This document shows, one piece after another, positions 12,775-25,800 of a stretch of DNA of 64,000 nucleotides. The notes under the pieces were generated by a model. It ran no database searches. It saw only the letters and a program-made list of their open reading frames with translations, and was not told where the DNA came from. Position 1 is the stretch's first letter; the number at the start of each line of letters is the position of its first letter. A program made the translations under genes and the position numbers. The stretch is from Anoplopoma fimbria (Eukaryota; Chordata; Actinopteri; Perciformes; Anoplopomatidae), in the NCBI RefSeq assembly GCF_027596085.1, contig NC_072453.1:9465448-9529447 (forward strand). Direction: 5' to 3'.

Positions 12775-12865
12775 CTATAAGATAAGATAAAATAATAATC
12801 CTTTATTAGTTCCACAGCGGGGAAATTTGCAGCAACATAGGGTAAAGTGCACACAATAATACTGT
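12775..12865. repeat. SINE tail fragment
   Basis: The phrases AAGATAAGATAAAATAATAA and CCTTTATTAGTTCCACAGCG, then GGGGAAATTTGCAG, are typical of a fish SINE 3' region. An opposite-strand relative ends at about 58590. Confidence 0.6.
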
Positions 12866-13369
12866 GTTTTGGTGGAGGTGTGGCCTCATGCATGTATTTA
12901 GTTGTTTCATAACCCGCCCATAACTATGTGTCCTCTTGTACATAATTAATAAATGTACCTTAAAGAGAATTCAGTGTAAATCTACCTGGATGAATGAAAG
13001 TGATGCTGAGCTGCTGGTCCTTTCTGCAGGACAGCCCATGGAGGGATGGGAGCCCTGCAGGGTATCCACCTCTCTAACAAGTCAAACAGTGGAAGTCACA
13101 GCACAGACTGAGCTGCATATGCATTAAATATGATCTGCACCTTTTTAATTGTATTTCACCTTCACCCACGTGGTAACTCCTTATGATCTGAGCTTGTTTA
13201 CGGATGTAGAGCGACCGTGAGCACGGCCCAGACTCCATCACAGTCCTGCTATAACAAAGAGGAAGTGATTTAAGCACCAATTTCCTCTGTGCAATAAAAC
13301 GAAAATAAATTCAATAAATCACCTTTTTTTTTTATTTGGGTTGCGGTCCTCCAGCTCCCCCGGTAATCC

Positions 13370-13610
13370 TCACACATGCACGGTCCCTGCTCGATGACTG
13401 CCGGGTCAGAACTCCCCGACAGACCGGAGCTCCAGCCTCCGCCCGCCCGCTCTGACGCGGCCGTGATGGGAGGGTCGGATACTGGAGGAGGAGGAGCGGG
13501 GAGCTGCTGTGGAGAACCCGGCCTTGCTGCACCACACACCGGCGAGAGGAGAGGAGGACAGCCGGGGGCGCTGCTCCTGTGTGGGTGGGTGTGCAGAAAG
13601 ATGTAGTACT
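13370..13610 (-). promoter_or_regulatory. CpG-rich patch, candidate slc16a5 promoter / first exon
   Basis: The base composition changes abruptly to GC-rich with many CpGs (CCGCCCGCCCGCTCTGACGC) amid AT-rich repeats. It lies upstream of slc16a5, whose first coding exon has a 5' UTR acceptor and so needs an upstream exon. No protein motif is visible. The link to slc16a5 is inference from position. Confidence 0.4.
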
Positions 13611-13654
13611 GTACTAAAGTACACCATGTACTTCATGTGAGTATTTCCAGATGT

Positions 13655-14345
13655 ACTACTTTGCAGTGGTGGAATGTAACTAAGAACATTTACTTGTACT
13701 TGTAACCGAGTACTTTTACTCAAATAGGTGTACTTAATTTTGGGGGGGATTTTTACTTTACTTGAGTACTTCTATTTTATTCTGCTTTACTTTGGAGATT
13801 GTATTTTTTATTTCTACTGGTATTTTTACTTTAGTTGAGTACTTCCATTTTATTCTGCTTTACTTTGGAGATTGTACTTTTTATTTCTACTTGTATTTTT
13901 ACTTTTCTCGAATACTACCCTTTTATTCTGCTTTACTTTGGAGATAGTACTTTTTATTTCTACTGGTATTTTTACTTTTCTCGAGTACTACCATTTTATT
14001 CTGCTTTACTTTGGAGATAGTACTTTTTATTTTTTACTGGTATTTTTACCTTAGTTGAGTACTTCCATTTTATTCTGCTTTACTTTGGAGATAGTACTTT
14101 TATTTTCTACTGGTATCTTTACTTTAGTTGAGTACTTCTATTTTATTCTGCTTTACTTTGGAGATTGTATTTTTTATTTCTACTGGTATTTTTACTTTAG
14201 TTGAGTACTTCTATTTTATGCTGCTTTATTTTGGAGATTGTACTTTTTACTCCACTACATTTATTTAATAGCTTGAAGTTACTTCGTAGATTCAGATTAC
14301 CAGAAACATATAAATAAACTACTAAAATATGATGTATTATTATTG
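13655..14345. repeat. Fish dispersed repeat with an expanded 73-bp internal minisatellite
   Basis: The element begins TGGTGGAATGTAACTAAG and ends around CTCCACTACATTTATTTAAT, a common fish repeat layout. Between about 13740 and 14240, seven or so 73-bp units (TTCTGCTTTACTTTGGAGAT, TTTTTACTTTAGTTGAGTAC) have expanded in tandem. The small open frames on the plus strand are repeat artefacts. Confidence 0.75.
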
Positions 14346-17300
14346 ATTAAACTGGCCAGCAGTATACTGGCTCTAGTGCTGTTCTGAAATATACGTTTAA
14401 AGTACATATGTGAGTATTTTCATTCATAATTTCATATCTATCATATTTGTTTAATATGATGGGTGGGACCTTAAACCTTAATGTAGTATAATCCTTGCAG
14501 GTTGACCACGTTTAAAATGGAGGTTATAACATTTTCTAAATCTTTCATTTTGTTCCGTTTGTTCAACATCTTTTTAAAATGCACAGAAGCAACAAACACT
14601 CAGCGAGCCACATTTTTTTTTTTAAAACACAGACACATTTTATGATTAAAAACCAGACTGGGTTTCGTTAAAATCGTCACATGTAAAGAAACGACAATTT
14701 TTGTAGACAAAATTCAAAAAAATATAAAATAAATAAAAGTGAAACAATCGGACAAAAAAAAAAAATGTTTTGTCAGCTTCCAAACATTATTTTTCTCCAC
14801 AGTCTCCATTGACAATATTCACATTTGACATCAATACTGTTGATAAATGAACACAAAGTAACGGTTAATAGGTGAAATTTTTCAATACCTCTACATGAGT
14901 GTACAAGTGGTGCATGTCCACAAACGCATGCAAGTGTGTTTACAGATTAACTGGCAACATGATCCATGGATTTAAAAAAAAAAAAAAAAAAATCTTTCTT
15001 TTTGTGTGTTGAGCTGCGGTAAATGCTTTATAAACCGAGGTCAGAGGTCAAAGGGGAGGAGGGGGGGGGAGTCTGCAATCAAATGGGATTGTTCATTTTT
15101 TGTTCGAAAGCTTTTCTGCGTCTACAGTTGAGTTAAACCGACGTGACAAAGATACAAAAAACAACCAAGAAACGTGACGTGTGAGGTGGAGAATGTGTCT
15201 TAGCTGTAGACCAACTGCTCCACACAAGAATTCTACACCTACAAACCACAGAGCCATGCCGTCCCACTGCCCCCCTACCCACCATCATCACCCCCCACCC
15301 CCACCCCACCATGCATCACATACACTTTGCACCAACACGGAGGTCAGACAAAATCCAGTACACAGTACACGGCATAATCTCTAGAACAATGCATGCTCTC
15401 GTGTTTTCACGTGCCCCAACAACAGATATATTTATATTTATATATTTATTTCTATTTTTTTTGCAGATTTGTTATAATTGCACATAATCTGTTTGACTAA
15501 CTAGTGCAGGTGAAAGTAAAAAAACTAAATGGTCAAAAGGTATTTTATTTGTTTTAAAAAATGGGTGCTTGATTCAAAACGTTCAGATAAACACACTGTA
15601 AAGATCAGCGGTTCCCAAACTGTTTGTCTTTAACCCTTTAAAACGCGTAAACTGGCTGAGACAAGTTTAACTATAAACATATTTTTCATTAATTTATTTG
15701 ACTCCTAAACGACGTTGAACTGTGCGGTAATTCTAAAAAAACAAGTGTTCGGCCATGTCAGCATCTTATATCTTTCTTTAACATGTTAACATTCTATTTA
15801 TTAGCACCACTGTTAGCACAAAGGTTTGGACGGTTAACATTTTTGCCCTCATGTTGGCTCTAGATGAAAAGTCAGAGCTCGGGAGGCCAAACAACGTTAC
15901 GCAGGGAATTTTAAAAAATAAACTACGACTTGAACATATTTCTAATATACGTATTACACTCTAAGGACTTTGAAATTGTTGACTAAATTTAGTGAAATTA
16001 TCTTTTTTAAACAATATTTTACCATTTCTGTTTGTTAAATCTTAATATATATTATAATAAAATTACAGATTTAAGTTTGTCCTTACGCTAGATTTTGATT
16101 ATTTATTTACACATAACATCATAATATGTTAAGTGGGCATCAATTTAAATCAAATTCAAGAGCAGCAGAAAAATATTTTTGTTAATATGTGGACACACAG
16201 CAACTGCCAACGTCACACTTAAATTGTTTTGCAGTCTTGTGTAGGATTTTTCTGGTCTATTAATTCTCTGTGTAACTGGTTGAAAACTACCAATTCACTT
16301 TTATTCTGCTAGTGACTCGTTATATTTTTCTGCATGTAAAAAATGCAAAAAATATTTTCTGCAAAATAAAAAAACCACTGCGTCAGAGGATCCCCAAAGT
16401 CAGCAGGGTTCAACATCTGGGGGATATGAACGTCTGCACACAACTTAAGAGCAAAAGTGAGAAGAGCGACTGAAACATAACATCATTTTTTTTTTGCTTT
16501 TCTATCTTTTTAACCATCATTTGACGCTCCCTCAGTTTGAGAACCGCTGAACTATAAGCAACCGAGGGACGATCCAACTGGGACCATGAAGGTTTACAGG
16601 TATAAGTGCTTTTAAGAAGGTTGATTACATACATTTAAACAGAATGGGATCATCAGAAGTGGCTTCAGCATGCAACTCAAGAAAAAAAAAAGGAGAAATT
16701 GATTTCTGATAACAAGTGCACTGAGTTTTACTAAGATAAAAGCAGAGGAGGGAACTCTGCTCTGTTGACTCCCTCCCATTCTGGTAAAACACAAAGCAAA
16801 CCACCGCCACTGGTTTTAGCAGATTGGTACACAATTTTTGAACTCCCTGTGAGGAGTGATGTGAACGGATTCAGCTCAAAAAGCAAATGGCACAAAGAAA
16901 AATCAGCCGGTTATCAGTTTGTTTGGCCGGCGTCTCTTTAAAAACACAAACATTAGAAAACCAGCAAAGCACCGCGTTACACACTTTACCTCAGGGAGGT
17001 GTCTCCTGTTTTATATAAGGGATGAGAGGCACCGAATGATAAGAGAGGGGGGGGGGAACAACTGTGCACAACACAGGTCAAAAGGCACAACACTGGACAC
17101 ACACGAAGGGAAACAACACCCAAGGTGCTTGGCAAAAAAAGGCCCGGAGAAACAACAAGGGGGGGGAATAAAAGAAGTGCTCCTCAAAGAGACGTTTGGG
17201 CATTTTTAGCAGCTCACAACTCAGATTAGCAGAAACTGCAGAAACTGCACAAAAACACACGTGAGAAGAAAAACAACAACAAAAAACAACGAAGAAGAAG

Positions 17301-19679
17301 TTACATCAAAGTTTGAGCTTGGAGGCCTCAAAGAGCGGGACAACAGCACAGGTACAGGTTTGTTTCTTTTTGTTCATGCTTGATATAACGTAACTGCATC
17401 AAATATGGTCTTTGTACAAAGAAATGTGTTTCAAAGTTATTAAAGATCTTTTTTTTTTTTCTTAAAATGTGAGTTCAGTCTGAGATGTTTCAATTCTCCA
17501 TGTGATATGTGTAAATACGGCTCAAACTCTGCGTTAAGTTGCTTTTCTAACAAGGCTGAGTTTACACCAGTGATGACGTTGATGGCTGTTAACATTGTGT
17601 TTTTGTAGCATGTGGGGGTTTAAAAAAAATCAATGATTCAATCAGCAGAAATCAATCAACCGGCAAAAATTCAATGGTTTCAGTTTTTCCAAATGTTGAG
17701 ATTTTTACTTTTTCTCTGTTTTATATCAATGTAAGTTAATATTTTTGGTGTTCATTGAAGGAAAAAACTATTTGAAGACGTCACCGTGGGCTCTAGGAAC
17801 TTGCATTTTTCACGTTTTTCTGAACTAATTAGCTAAAAAGGAATCATTATTTGCAGCCCTACAGTTGTATGACAGCTATGGCTGCAACTAACGATGATTT
17901 TACGGATTAGTTTCTCAACAAACTCGATTAATAGATTATTCTAAAAAGCGTCTGAATTGTGTAAAATGTCACATTTTCCCCGGTTTCTTCAAACCCTAAA
18001 GATATTTAATAGACAATGATATAAAACAGAGAAAATAAGTTACAGTTGCAGATATAGTTTCTGTTAATCTATTAATCCGTCATTTAACTCCAGCTTTAGC
18101 TACTTAAAGCTTGCTTCAGTTTTTTTAAATGCACATTTGAAGTAGCAGCAAATTCAGTTTTACCTGCACAAAAAAAGAGAATTTCACAATGAATAATTTG
18201 AAAACTTGAACATATTCAGCCTGATAATCGTTTAGTTTCACTATAAGTTCAGTGTGCCGGTTATAAAAGAGGATAGTTTATATGTTTTCAATGTTGTTAC
18301 AAGTCTTAAAATCAGCTCTATCACACTGCAACTTAATGTCAGTTATATTTCAAGAGGAACTTGAACTTCAGCCAAGTTATTTTCTATCTGCTGGCAGGGC
18401 AAAAACAACATCACATAACATCTGAAATATAAAGGCGTTGCTCGAGGACACCTTGTGGCAGGTTCGCTGACAGTCTGTAAATCTCTCCGTCGACGTAGGC
18501 TCAGGTATCTTTTAAACGTGACAAGTACGGTTATGCACGTGCGCAGCAGTTGCTACAAGTTCTGCAAGAACGTGAGACGATGCAGCCACAAGTTGAGGAC
18601 TAAAAACAGAGTGAGCTGATGGCGGCGATGAGATCAGCACGAGGTGCTTTAGGTGTTTGAGGCAGCAAAACAAAAATTGTCTGGACTGAACGACACTTTT
18701 CCTTTAACCCCTTATTACAATTTTAAGATATGCAAGAGATCAAAGTAGGATATCTAAGAGCAAACGCTTTCTCTTTTTTTTTTTGAGGAACACTACAGAA
18801 AACGTGCAGCTGAAGAAACGTTGTGATATTTCATTCGTGGACATTAAAAAGCAGAGAGGCACCGCACACACATGTACTCACATCCATGTGACCGAGTTTG
18901 GGGGGGGGGCCTTCTGGTTATGAAACGTGATATTTTTCTCCCGTCGTTTAAATAGACTCATCCACCGAGAATATGTAAATATATGACAACTATGACACAG
19001 AAATCAGTAATTACACCATTTTCATATTATTTCATCATGTAGCCTATATAGATGTTTATAGATTCCTCACATGCCTTGACAAATTGTACAGTCTTTTTTT
19101 TTTGAGTCAGTTGTTTTCCTTTTTTTTGCGCGGAAATATCCCAAAATGTCTCCAACCAGAGGAGGAGCGACCGAATGGAGCTTGTGAGCAGGAAACAGAG
19201 GAGGAGGATGGCGCGGTTCGTTACTCCTTTAAGGTGTTTTTTAAAAGATGAAATGATCAAACACAGCGATCGGACTCCTCCTTCGACATCTAGCCGAGGA
19301 TTCTGGGAGTGCACAGAGAGAGAGGCGGCGGGCGTTCACTCCATCAGCAGGTTAAAGAGGCTCAATCCGTGGAGTTGCGTTCGTTCCTTTATGTCCTTTG
19401 AGAGTCCTGAGGAGATTTCTGCTGAGTCGACAGAGCCAAATGTAAAAGTGATGATGATGATGATGATGATGTCTGGTAGCAGCTCTGTGCTCGGCGTCCA
19501 TCAGCGCCGCAGTGACACTGACCGTCAAAAGGAAAAAAAAGCTGCTTTGAGGAAAACCGCTCTCTTGTAATCCCTTTTAAACTCCACCTGAAGTCGTTGA
19601 TGGAGGAAGAGGAGGAGGAGGAGAGGGAGGCGTTGGGTATCCCCCGCTGTGGAACGGCAAACCACAGGAGGGGAGGAGG

Positions 19680-19712
<33 letters not shown>

Positions 19713-19831
19713 GGCTGCGATGGTAGGACGGTAAACTCGTGGATCTCGATGAAAACTGGAGAAAATGTTCCGTTTTATTGTTTTGTTTTGTTTTTTTTGT
19801 CGATAAAGTGTTTCTTTAGCTCGGCGTCTCT
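14346..19831 (-). other. kctd2 3' UTR and/or intergenic, no further gene recognised
   Basis: This lies downstream of the kctd2 stop. A proximal poly(A) signal (TTTATT at 19774-19779, AATAAA on the minus strand) sits 53 nt after the stop. Longer 3' UTR forms reaching into this region cannot be excluded. It holds a dispersed repeat at about 17876-18080 (GGCTGCAACTAACGATGATT) and ATG trinucleotide runs at about 19450-19472 and 19682-19713. No conserved coding exon was seen. Confidence 0.5.
17876..18080. repeat. Dispersed fish repeat (GGCTGCAACTAACGAT type)
   Basis: Starts GGCTGCAACTAACGATGATT and contains TTAGTTTCTCAACAAACTCG, TTAATAGATTATT and a mirrored end near TTAATCTATTAATCCG. Related fragments occur at about 21085-21175 and 61285-61370. 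Confidence 0.6.
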
Positions 19832-22800
19832 TCACATCCTCGAGCCTCGCTCCTGAAGGATCTGTGGGGACAGAAAGGAACAAAAGTCAGAAAATCCCTT
19901 TAAAATAATACCTTTAAATCTCGAAAGTAATATCTCAGAAAGCTGGTGAGATCACGTCATTTATAAAAGACACAAAAGAACAAAAATATTTTCTTCTTAA
20001 ATGTGAAGATTTACTGTTCATCTCTCTTTTAAATGATTTTATGTTGGATGTGTTGATATTTTAACCGCTTGTGAACCATTTCCATATTTTTTAAAAACAT
20101 TTTATAGACTCAATTGACAGATTAATAAAGATTATGGTAGCTTCCTCCGATTTATTAGGGGAGGGGGACTTGAGATAGTTATAAATATATATAATAGAAA
20201 GGGTTTGTTTACATTGCTAGCTGCAGATTAACACATGGAAACTATGTTTTGTTCTGTAATGTTGCAGGAGGAAAAATAAATTGTCAGATATAGCCTCTGT
20301 GATATTTTATATTTTTCTCATTGTCAAAATATCCCACGAAAAGACCGAAATCAACAACAGTTCCTGATTTCAGGACTCCGTCTTTGTTTCTAAGTTCATC
20401 AGTTCCTACTGAAGATATAACTTTGTGTTAAACGGCTCAAAAATATTTAGTTATATTTAAATGAGGAGAAAAACTAAAGGGCTCAGTAATTAAGATTGTG
20501 ACTGTAGTTTTTAATCAAAAAAAAAGGAGGAAATAGTGCAATTGTTCTGGGACTATTTTCAGTGGCGGATTAATCCATATTTGTTTTTCTAGTTCAGAGG
20601 TTCATGACCTTTTGTTGGTATCAACTCTGTGTTGGTTTTGGTCTTTTCGTTGGATTTGTTGACATAAAGAAAAGTAGAGAACAGAACAGATCGCTCACCT
20701 TGGCCTTCTCGGTCGGCTCGATGACGATGCCGTTGGTGGAGTTGTTGAGTTCCCGAGAGACTACACATAGAAACTCTGCCTGGTCCTCGTTGCCGTAGTT
20801 ATAAGAGGAGCCGATACTTATGAGCTGAAGATCGGAGAAAAACACAAAGACAGAAAATATTAGGTTCACTGAAAAGCTCTGTGACTGAGCAGAGTTGGAA
20901 CAATTTGCATTCTGGGTAATATTTCTATTTCTCAAGTTTTCTCTATAAGAGTATCAGCTTTTCAAACGAGAGGATCTTCTTTTTTTTTTATGTGTATCAT
21001 TGTAAATGAAATATCTTCGTATTTTAGATAATTGGTCCAACAAACTATCAGTTTGAAGATGTGAAGAAACATTTCACATTTACAGATATTTTAATGACAA
21101 ATGATTAAATCAATCAATCAAGAAAGAAATCAACAGAATAATTGATGGTGAAAAATTAATTGGTTGCAGTCCTAGTAGTCAACAGACGTCAGGGCTTCTG
21201 TGTTTGTTTCAAGTGACAGTAAAGTGATAAGAGGTGACAATAAACTGAATATATTTGAGTTTTAAACAGTCACCCCCAAAGCGAGAGCAGCAAAACAAAC
21301 AAAAAAATCTGCAAATGAATCAAATATGAAAATGATTTACTATTAATAAACTGCCGCAGGGGACTACAGACAAAAATGAGCTCGCTAGCTAACTATGACA
21401 CATTTAAATAGAGATGGAAACTGAAATGTTTATTAATGTGCACCATCACTGGTAAATAAATATATAAATATTTTTTTTTCCCTTGAAAAATGCATCCTAA
21501 ATAAAATGTATTATTATTATTAAAATTATCGTTAATATGAGCAGATATATGATGCTAACTATCAGTGCTTTTTTATATATTTGGTTTGATAGACAGTCTA
21601 ATCATGATTAAACTGGCTTCCCAACGCTTTATCCGTCAGTAATAAATATATAAATATTTCAGACCTCTCTCCAAACGACTGAATCATGAACTAAAGCATG
21701 ACAAAAATGAAAGAAAAATACAATCTGTATTTTCTGCACCTGCTCAAACTTCCAGCCGTCCGACATGGTTGAGACCATCTGTGTGAGCTCCTCCTCTTGG
21801 CACTGAAGTACTCGGTACACGTGTTTCACGGGACCCTGAATGCAACGCGACACAAACACACACACGGAGAGCAAACTTTAACAATCTGCACACAAATAAA
21901 TAAAAAGTTCTTGTTTTTATTTGTACTAGAATCCGTCTTCTGTACCTGAGAGGTCCGGTTCTCGTTGTCCCGTATCCTCTCCTTCACCAGCCGCACCAGA
22001 GACGCGATGTTGTAGAACTCTGCTTCCTCCAGAACGCCTGACAAAAGAAAACATTTAAATCATCATTAGACGTTATTGTTTTTTGGTCTCTATGTACTTA
22101 AAACTTATTAATAAAAAGGTTGTTTTTTTTACCTTCCTCTGCCAGGTTTTTATCCATGATCAGCTTCCCATGCCGAAGGTAGTTGAGGATCGGGCCGAAG
22201 TACGTGGGGTCCCTGTCGATCAGGTAGGCGCCTGTCTCGTCCTGCAGGGAACAAATAAAAATGTTGAGAGAGGATTTGGTTTGTCTTTACTGTTAAGAAA
22301 GGGAGAAATGTTCCAGAAGAAGGAGAGTTAATAAAACTTAAGAAACTTAAGTCAGATTGACGAGTCGATTAGGTCCATATCATCAGCTTGAACAACAGCC
22401 AAACTGGTCTTTGAATATAAAGCTCTATTTCCCTGAAAGTCAGTGTTTTTTATTTTATTTTCCATGTTGTTAGCAGAGGTTTGTCTATGTTTGAGAAGAG
22501 TTGGTCCACCACTTTCACTACAAAAGACACAGCAGGAAAACATCTAGGTACAAATTATAAATGGAATTAGAGCTGAATTAATTTGTTTGGTTGATGGACG
22601 GAGCTTTAATTGGCAACTATTTTTGATAATCTTGGACTCAAGAGAGAAAGTAAAATATATTGTCGGCCTGGTATATCTAGCTACTAAAAGACTCATAATT
22701 TCCCCTTAAACTTACATAATAATAGGATCGTCATATACAAGACAGCTTCACATCTGCATTTAACCAATCTGAAGCATTTAGGAGCAATCGGCTGATGTAA

Positions 22801-25800
22801 AACTTACGAGGAGCAATAGCTCGCTTAAGGACGTTTCCATGTGGACACAAGGAACCAGGGATCAAACTGCCAATCTTGTTAATTAAAGAGACGACCTGCT
22901 TTACCCACTAAGTCACAGTAAGCCATCTCGCTTCCTTCTCGTAAGAGTTGCACATGCTCAGTACCAATCGGGGACGCTTGGGAGAAAATGGCATCGTGGA
23001 AAAAGACAAACTGTGCGTTAAAATACCAGGATGTTCTGGCTATGCTGACCCACAATCCTTTGCACATGAGCAAAGGAAGGTTAAAGCTGACATGTTATGA
23101 GGAAGTAGTACGTCCCAAATGAGTACATTCTAAATGCAACACAGCATACTTTGTAAAAAAAGCTGCAGCATGTACTAAAAGTAAAAGTGTGCGATTTGGA
23201 ACGCAGCTAAGGTTTATGAGCATTTCAGTCGTCATGGAAACAGGACGTTTAGTTGGGCGGCGTTAAGAGGACGTTGGAGAAACTTTAAATTAATTCATCA
23301 TTAAATAAAACTATTTGATATTGGGGGCAAATAAAATCACTGTTGAATCTTGTAATCGATTGATCGTTTGAGGCAGTTTTCAAGCCCAAAAATGCCACAT
23401 ATTTGCTGGTCCAAGCTTCTCCAATGCTTTTTCTCAGTGTTATCTGTGCTTTTCTTAAAAGAGTCTCTCATCATGAAAACAAGAATATTTTAAAACTGAA
23501 TATCTTTGGATTTTGGACTCTTGATCTGACAAAACAAGCAATTTGAAGACAACGATCAATGGATGTCAAGAAAATAGTCATGCATATTGATATCAGTTTT
23601 GACTCATTCTATGATAATGATTTCAGCCGTATCACTTTAACTGGAGCAAAAGTCTGTCATCAATAAATATAATTTACTTTAGTACACCACTTTTACTTAC
23701 AATAGTAAATAACAGAGTATTTCTACACAGTGGTATTACTACTTTTACATATCATCCAGCTGTAAATGGCCATTTACCTGTGTCCTGTTACCATGTATCA
23801 TCCTATTGAACATAAGGTTATGTCCATTATGTTATTTCATTACGATGCCTAAATGTATCTATTTAAAAACTGATTTTGTATAAAATTTATCTATATGACA
23901 ACGAACTCAACTTATTCTTGTAGTTATTTATTTTCATATTCAATTACTCCCCTATCTGTTATTTTCTTTGTACATTTGTTTCTGTTTTTTTATTTATTAC
24001 AGATTTATTTATTATCTTTTCACTGTTTTGAATCCTTCAAAAAAATACAGTAGATTAAAAAAATAAAATATATATATATAGGCAAAAATAAAGCAGCTGT
24101 TTTTATTATTTGAAATTCATCCCATTTTTTCTTGAATATTGCAGATTAAAAAAATAAATATATATATATAAAAAAATAAAATGTATCTATTTATTTGACA
24201 ATTAACTCAACTTATTCTTGTAGTTATTTATTTTCATATTCAATTCAAAATACTGTATATAAAAAAGGAAACCCATAACCAGCCTCACACTCTCCCTTAT
24301 CTGTGTTTGACTTAATAAAAATAATAAACAACTAAAAACATCACAATAGAGGTAAAGAAGGGTCCCTGGATGTTAATATTACTTTATTCTTCCTTTTTTT
24401 ATGTATTTTTTCATGCTTTTTAGGTTGTTATTGTCATTTCCCTGGATGTTAATATTACTTTACTCTTCCTTTTTTTTTTTAAATGTATTTTTTCATGCTT
24501 TTTAGGTTGTTATTGTTATTTCCCTGGATATTAATATTATGTATTATATAAATAATATTATATATTTATTACTTTATTCTTCCTTTTTTTAATGTATTTT
24601 TTCATGCTTTTTATGTTGTCATTTCCCTGGATGTTAATATTACTTTATGTATTTTTTCATGCTTTTTAGGTTGTTATTTCCCTGGATGTTAATATTACTT
24701 TATTCTTCCTTTTTTTATGTATTTCTTCATGCTTTTTAGGTTGTTATTTCCCTGGATGTTAATATTACTTTATTCTTCCTTTTTTTTATGTATTTCTTCA
24801 TGCTTTTTAGGTTGTTATTGTTATTTCCCTGGATGTTAATATTACTTTATTCTTCCTTTTTTTATGTATTTTTTCATGCTTTTTAGGTTGTTATTGTTAT
24901 TTCCCTGGATATTAATATTATGTATTATATAAATAATATTATATATTTATTACTTTATTCTTCCTTTTTTTTTTCATGTATTTTTTATTACTTTATGCTG
25001 CTTTTTATGTTGTCATTTCCCTGGATGTTAATATTACTTTATGTATTTTTTTCATGTTTTTTCATTTTTTAGGTTGTTATTTCCCTGGATGTTAATATTA
25101 CTTTATTCTTCCTTTTTTTTTTTGTATTTCTTCATGCTTTTTAGGTTGTTATTGTTATTTCCCTGGATGTTAATATTACTTTATTCTTCCTTTTTTAATG
25201 TATTTTTTTATGTATTTTTTCATGCTTTTTAGGTTGTTATTGTTATTTCCCTGGATGTTAATATTACTTTATTCTTCCTTTTTTTATGTATTTTTTCATG
25301 CTTTTTAGGTTGTTATTGTTATTTCCCTGGATATTAATATTATGTATTATATAAATAATATTATATATTTATTACTTTATTCTTCCTTTTTTTAATGTAT
25401 TTTTTCATGCTTTTTATGTTGTCATTTCCCTGGATGTTAATATTACTTTATGTATTTTTTCATGCTTTTTAGGTTGTTATTTCCCTGGATGTTAATATTA
25501 CTTTATTCTTCCTTTTTTTATGTATTTTTCATGCTTTTTAGGTTGTTATTTCCCTGGATGTTAATATTACTTTATTCTTCCTTTTTTTATGTATTTCTTC
25601 ATGCTTTTTAGGTTGTTATTGTTATTTCCCTGGATGTTAATATTACTTTATTCTTCCTTTTTTAATGTATTTTTTAATGTATTTTTTCATGCTTTTTAGG
25701 TTGTTATTGTTATTTCCCTGGATGTTAATATTACTTTATTCTTCCTTTTTTTATGTATTTTTTCATGCTTTTTAGGTTGTTATTGTTATTTCCCTGGATA

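Noticed and set aside
12129..12893. Minus-strand frames rich in Val, Leu, Phe and Cys
   Set aside because: They come from the ACAAAGAGACACAAAA low-complexity repeat.
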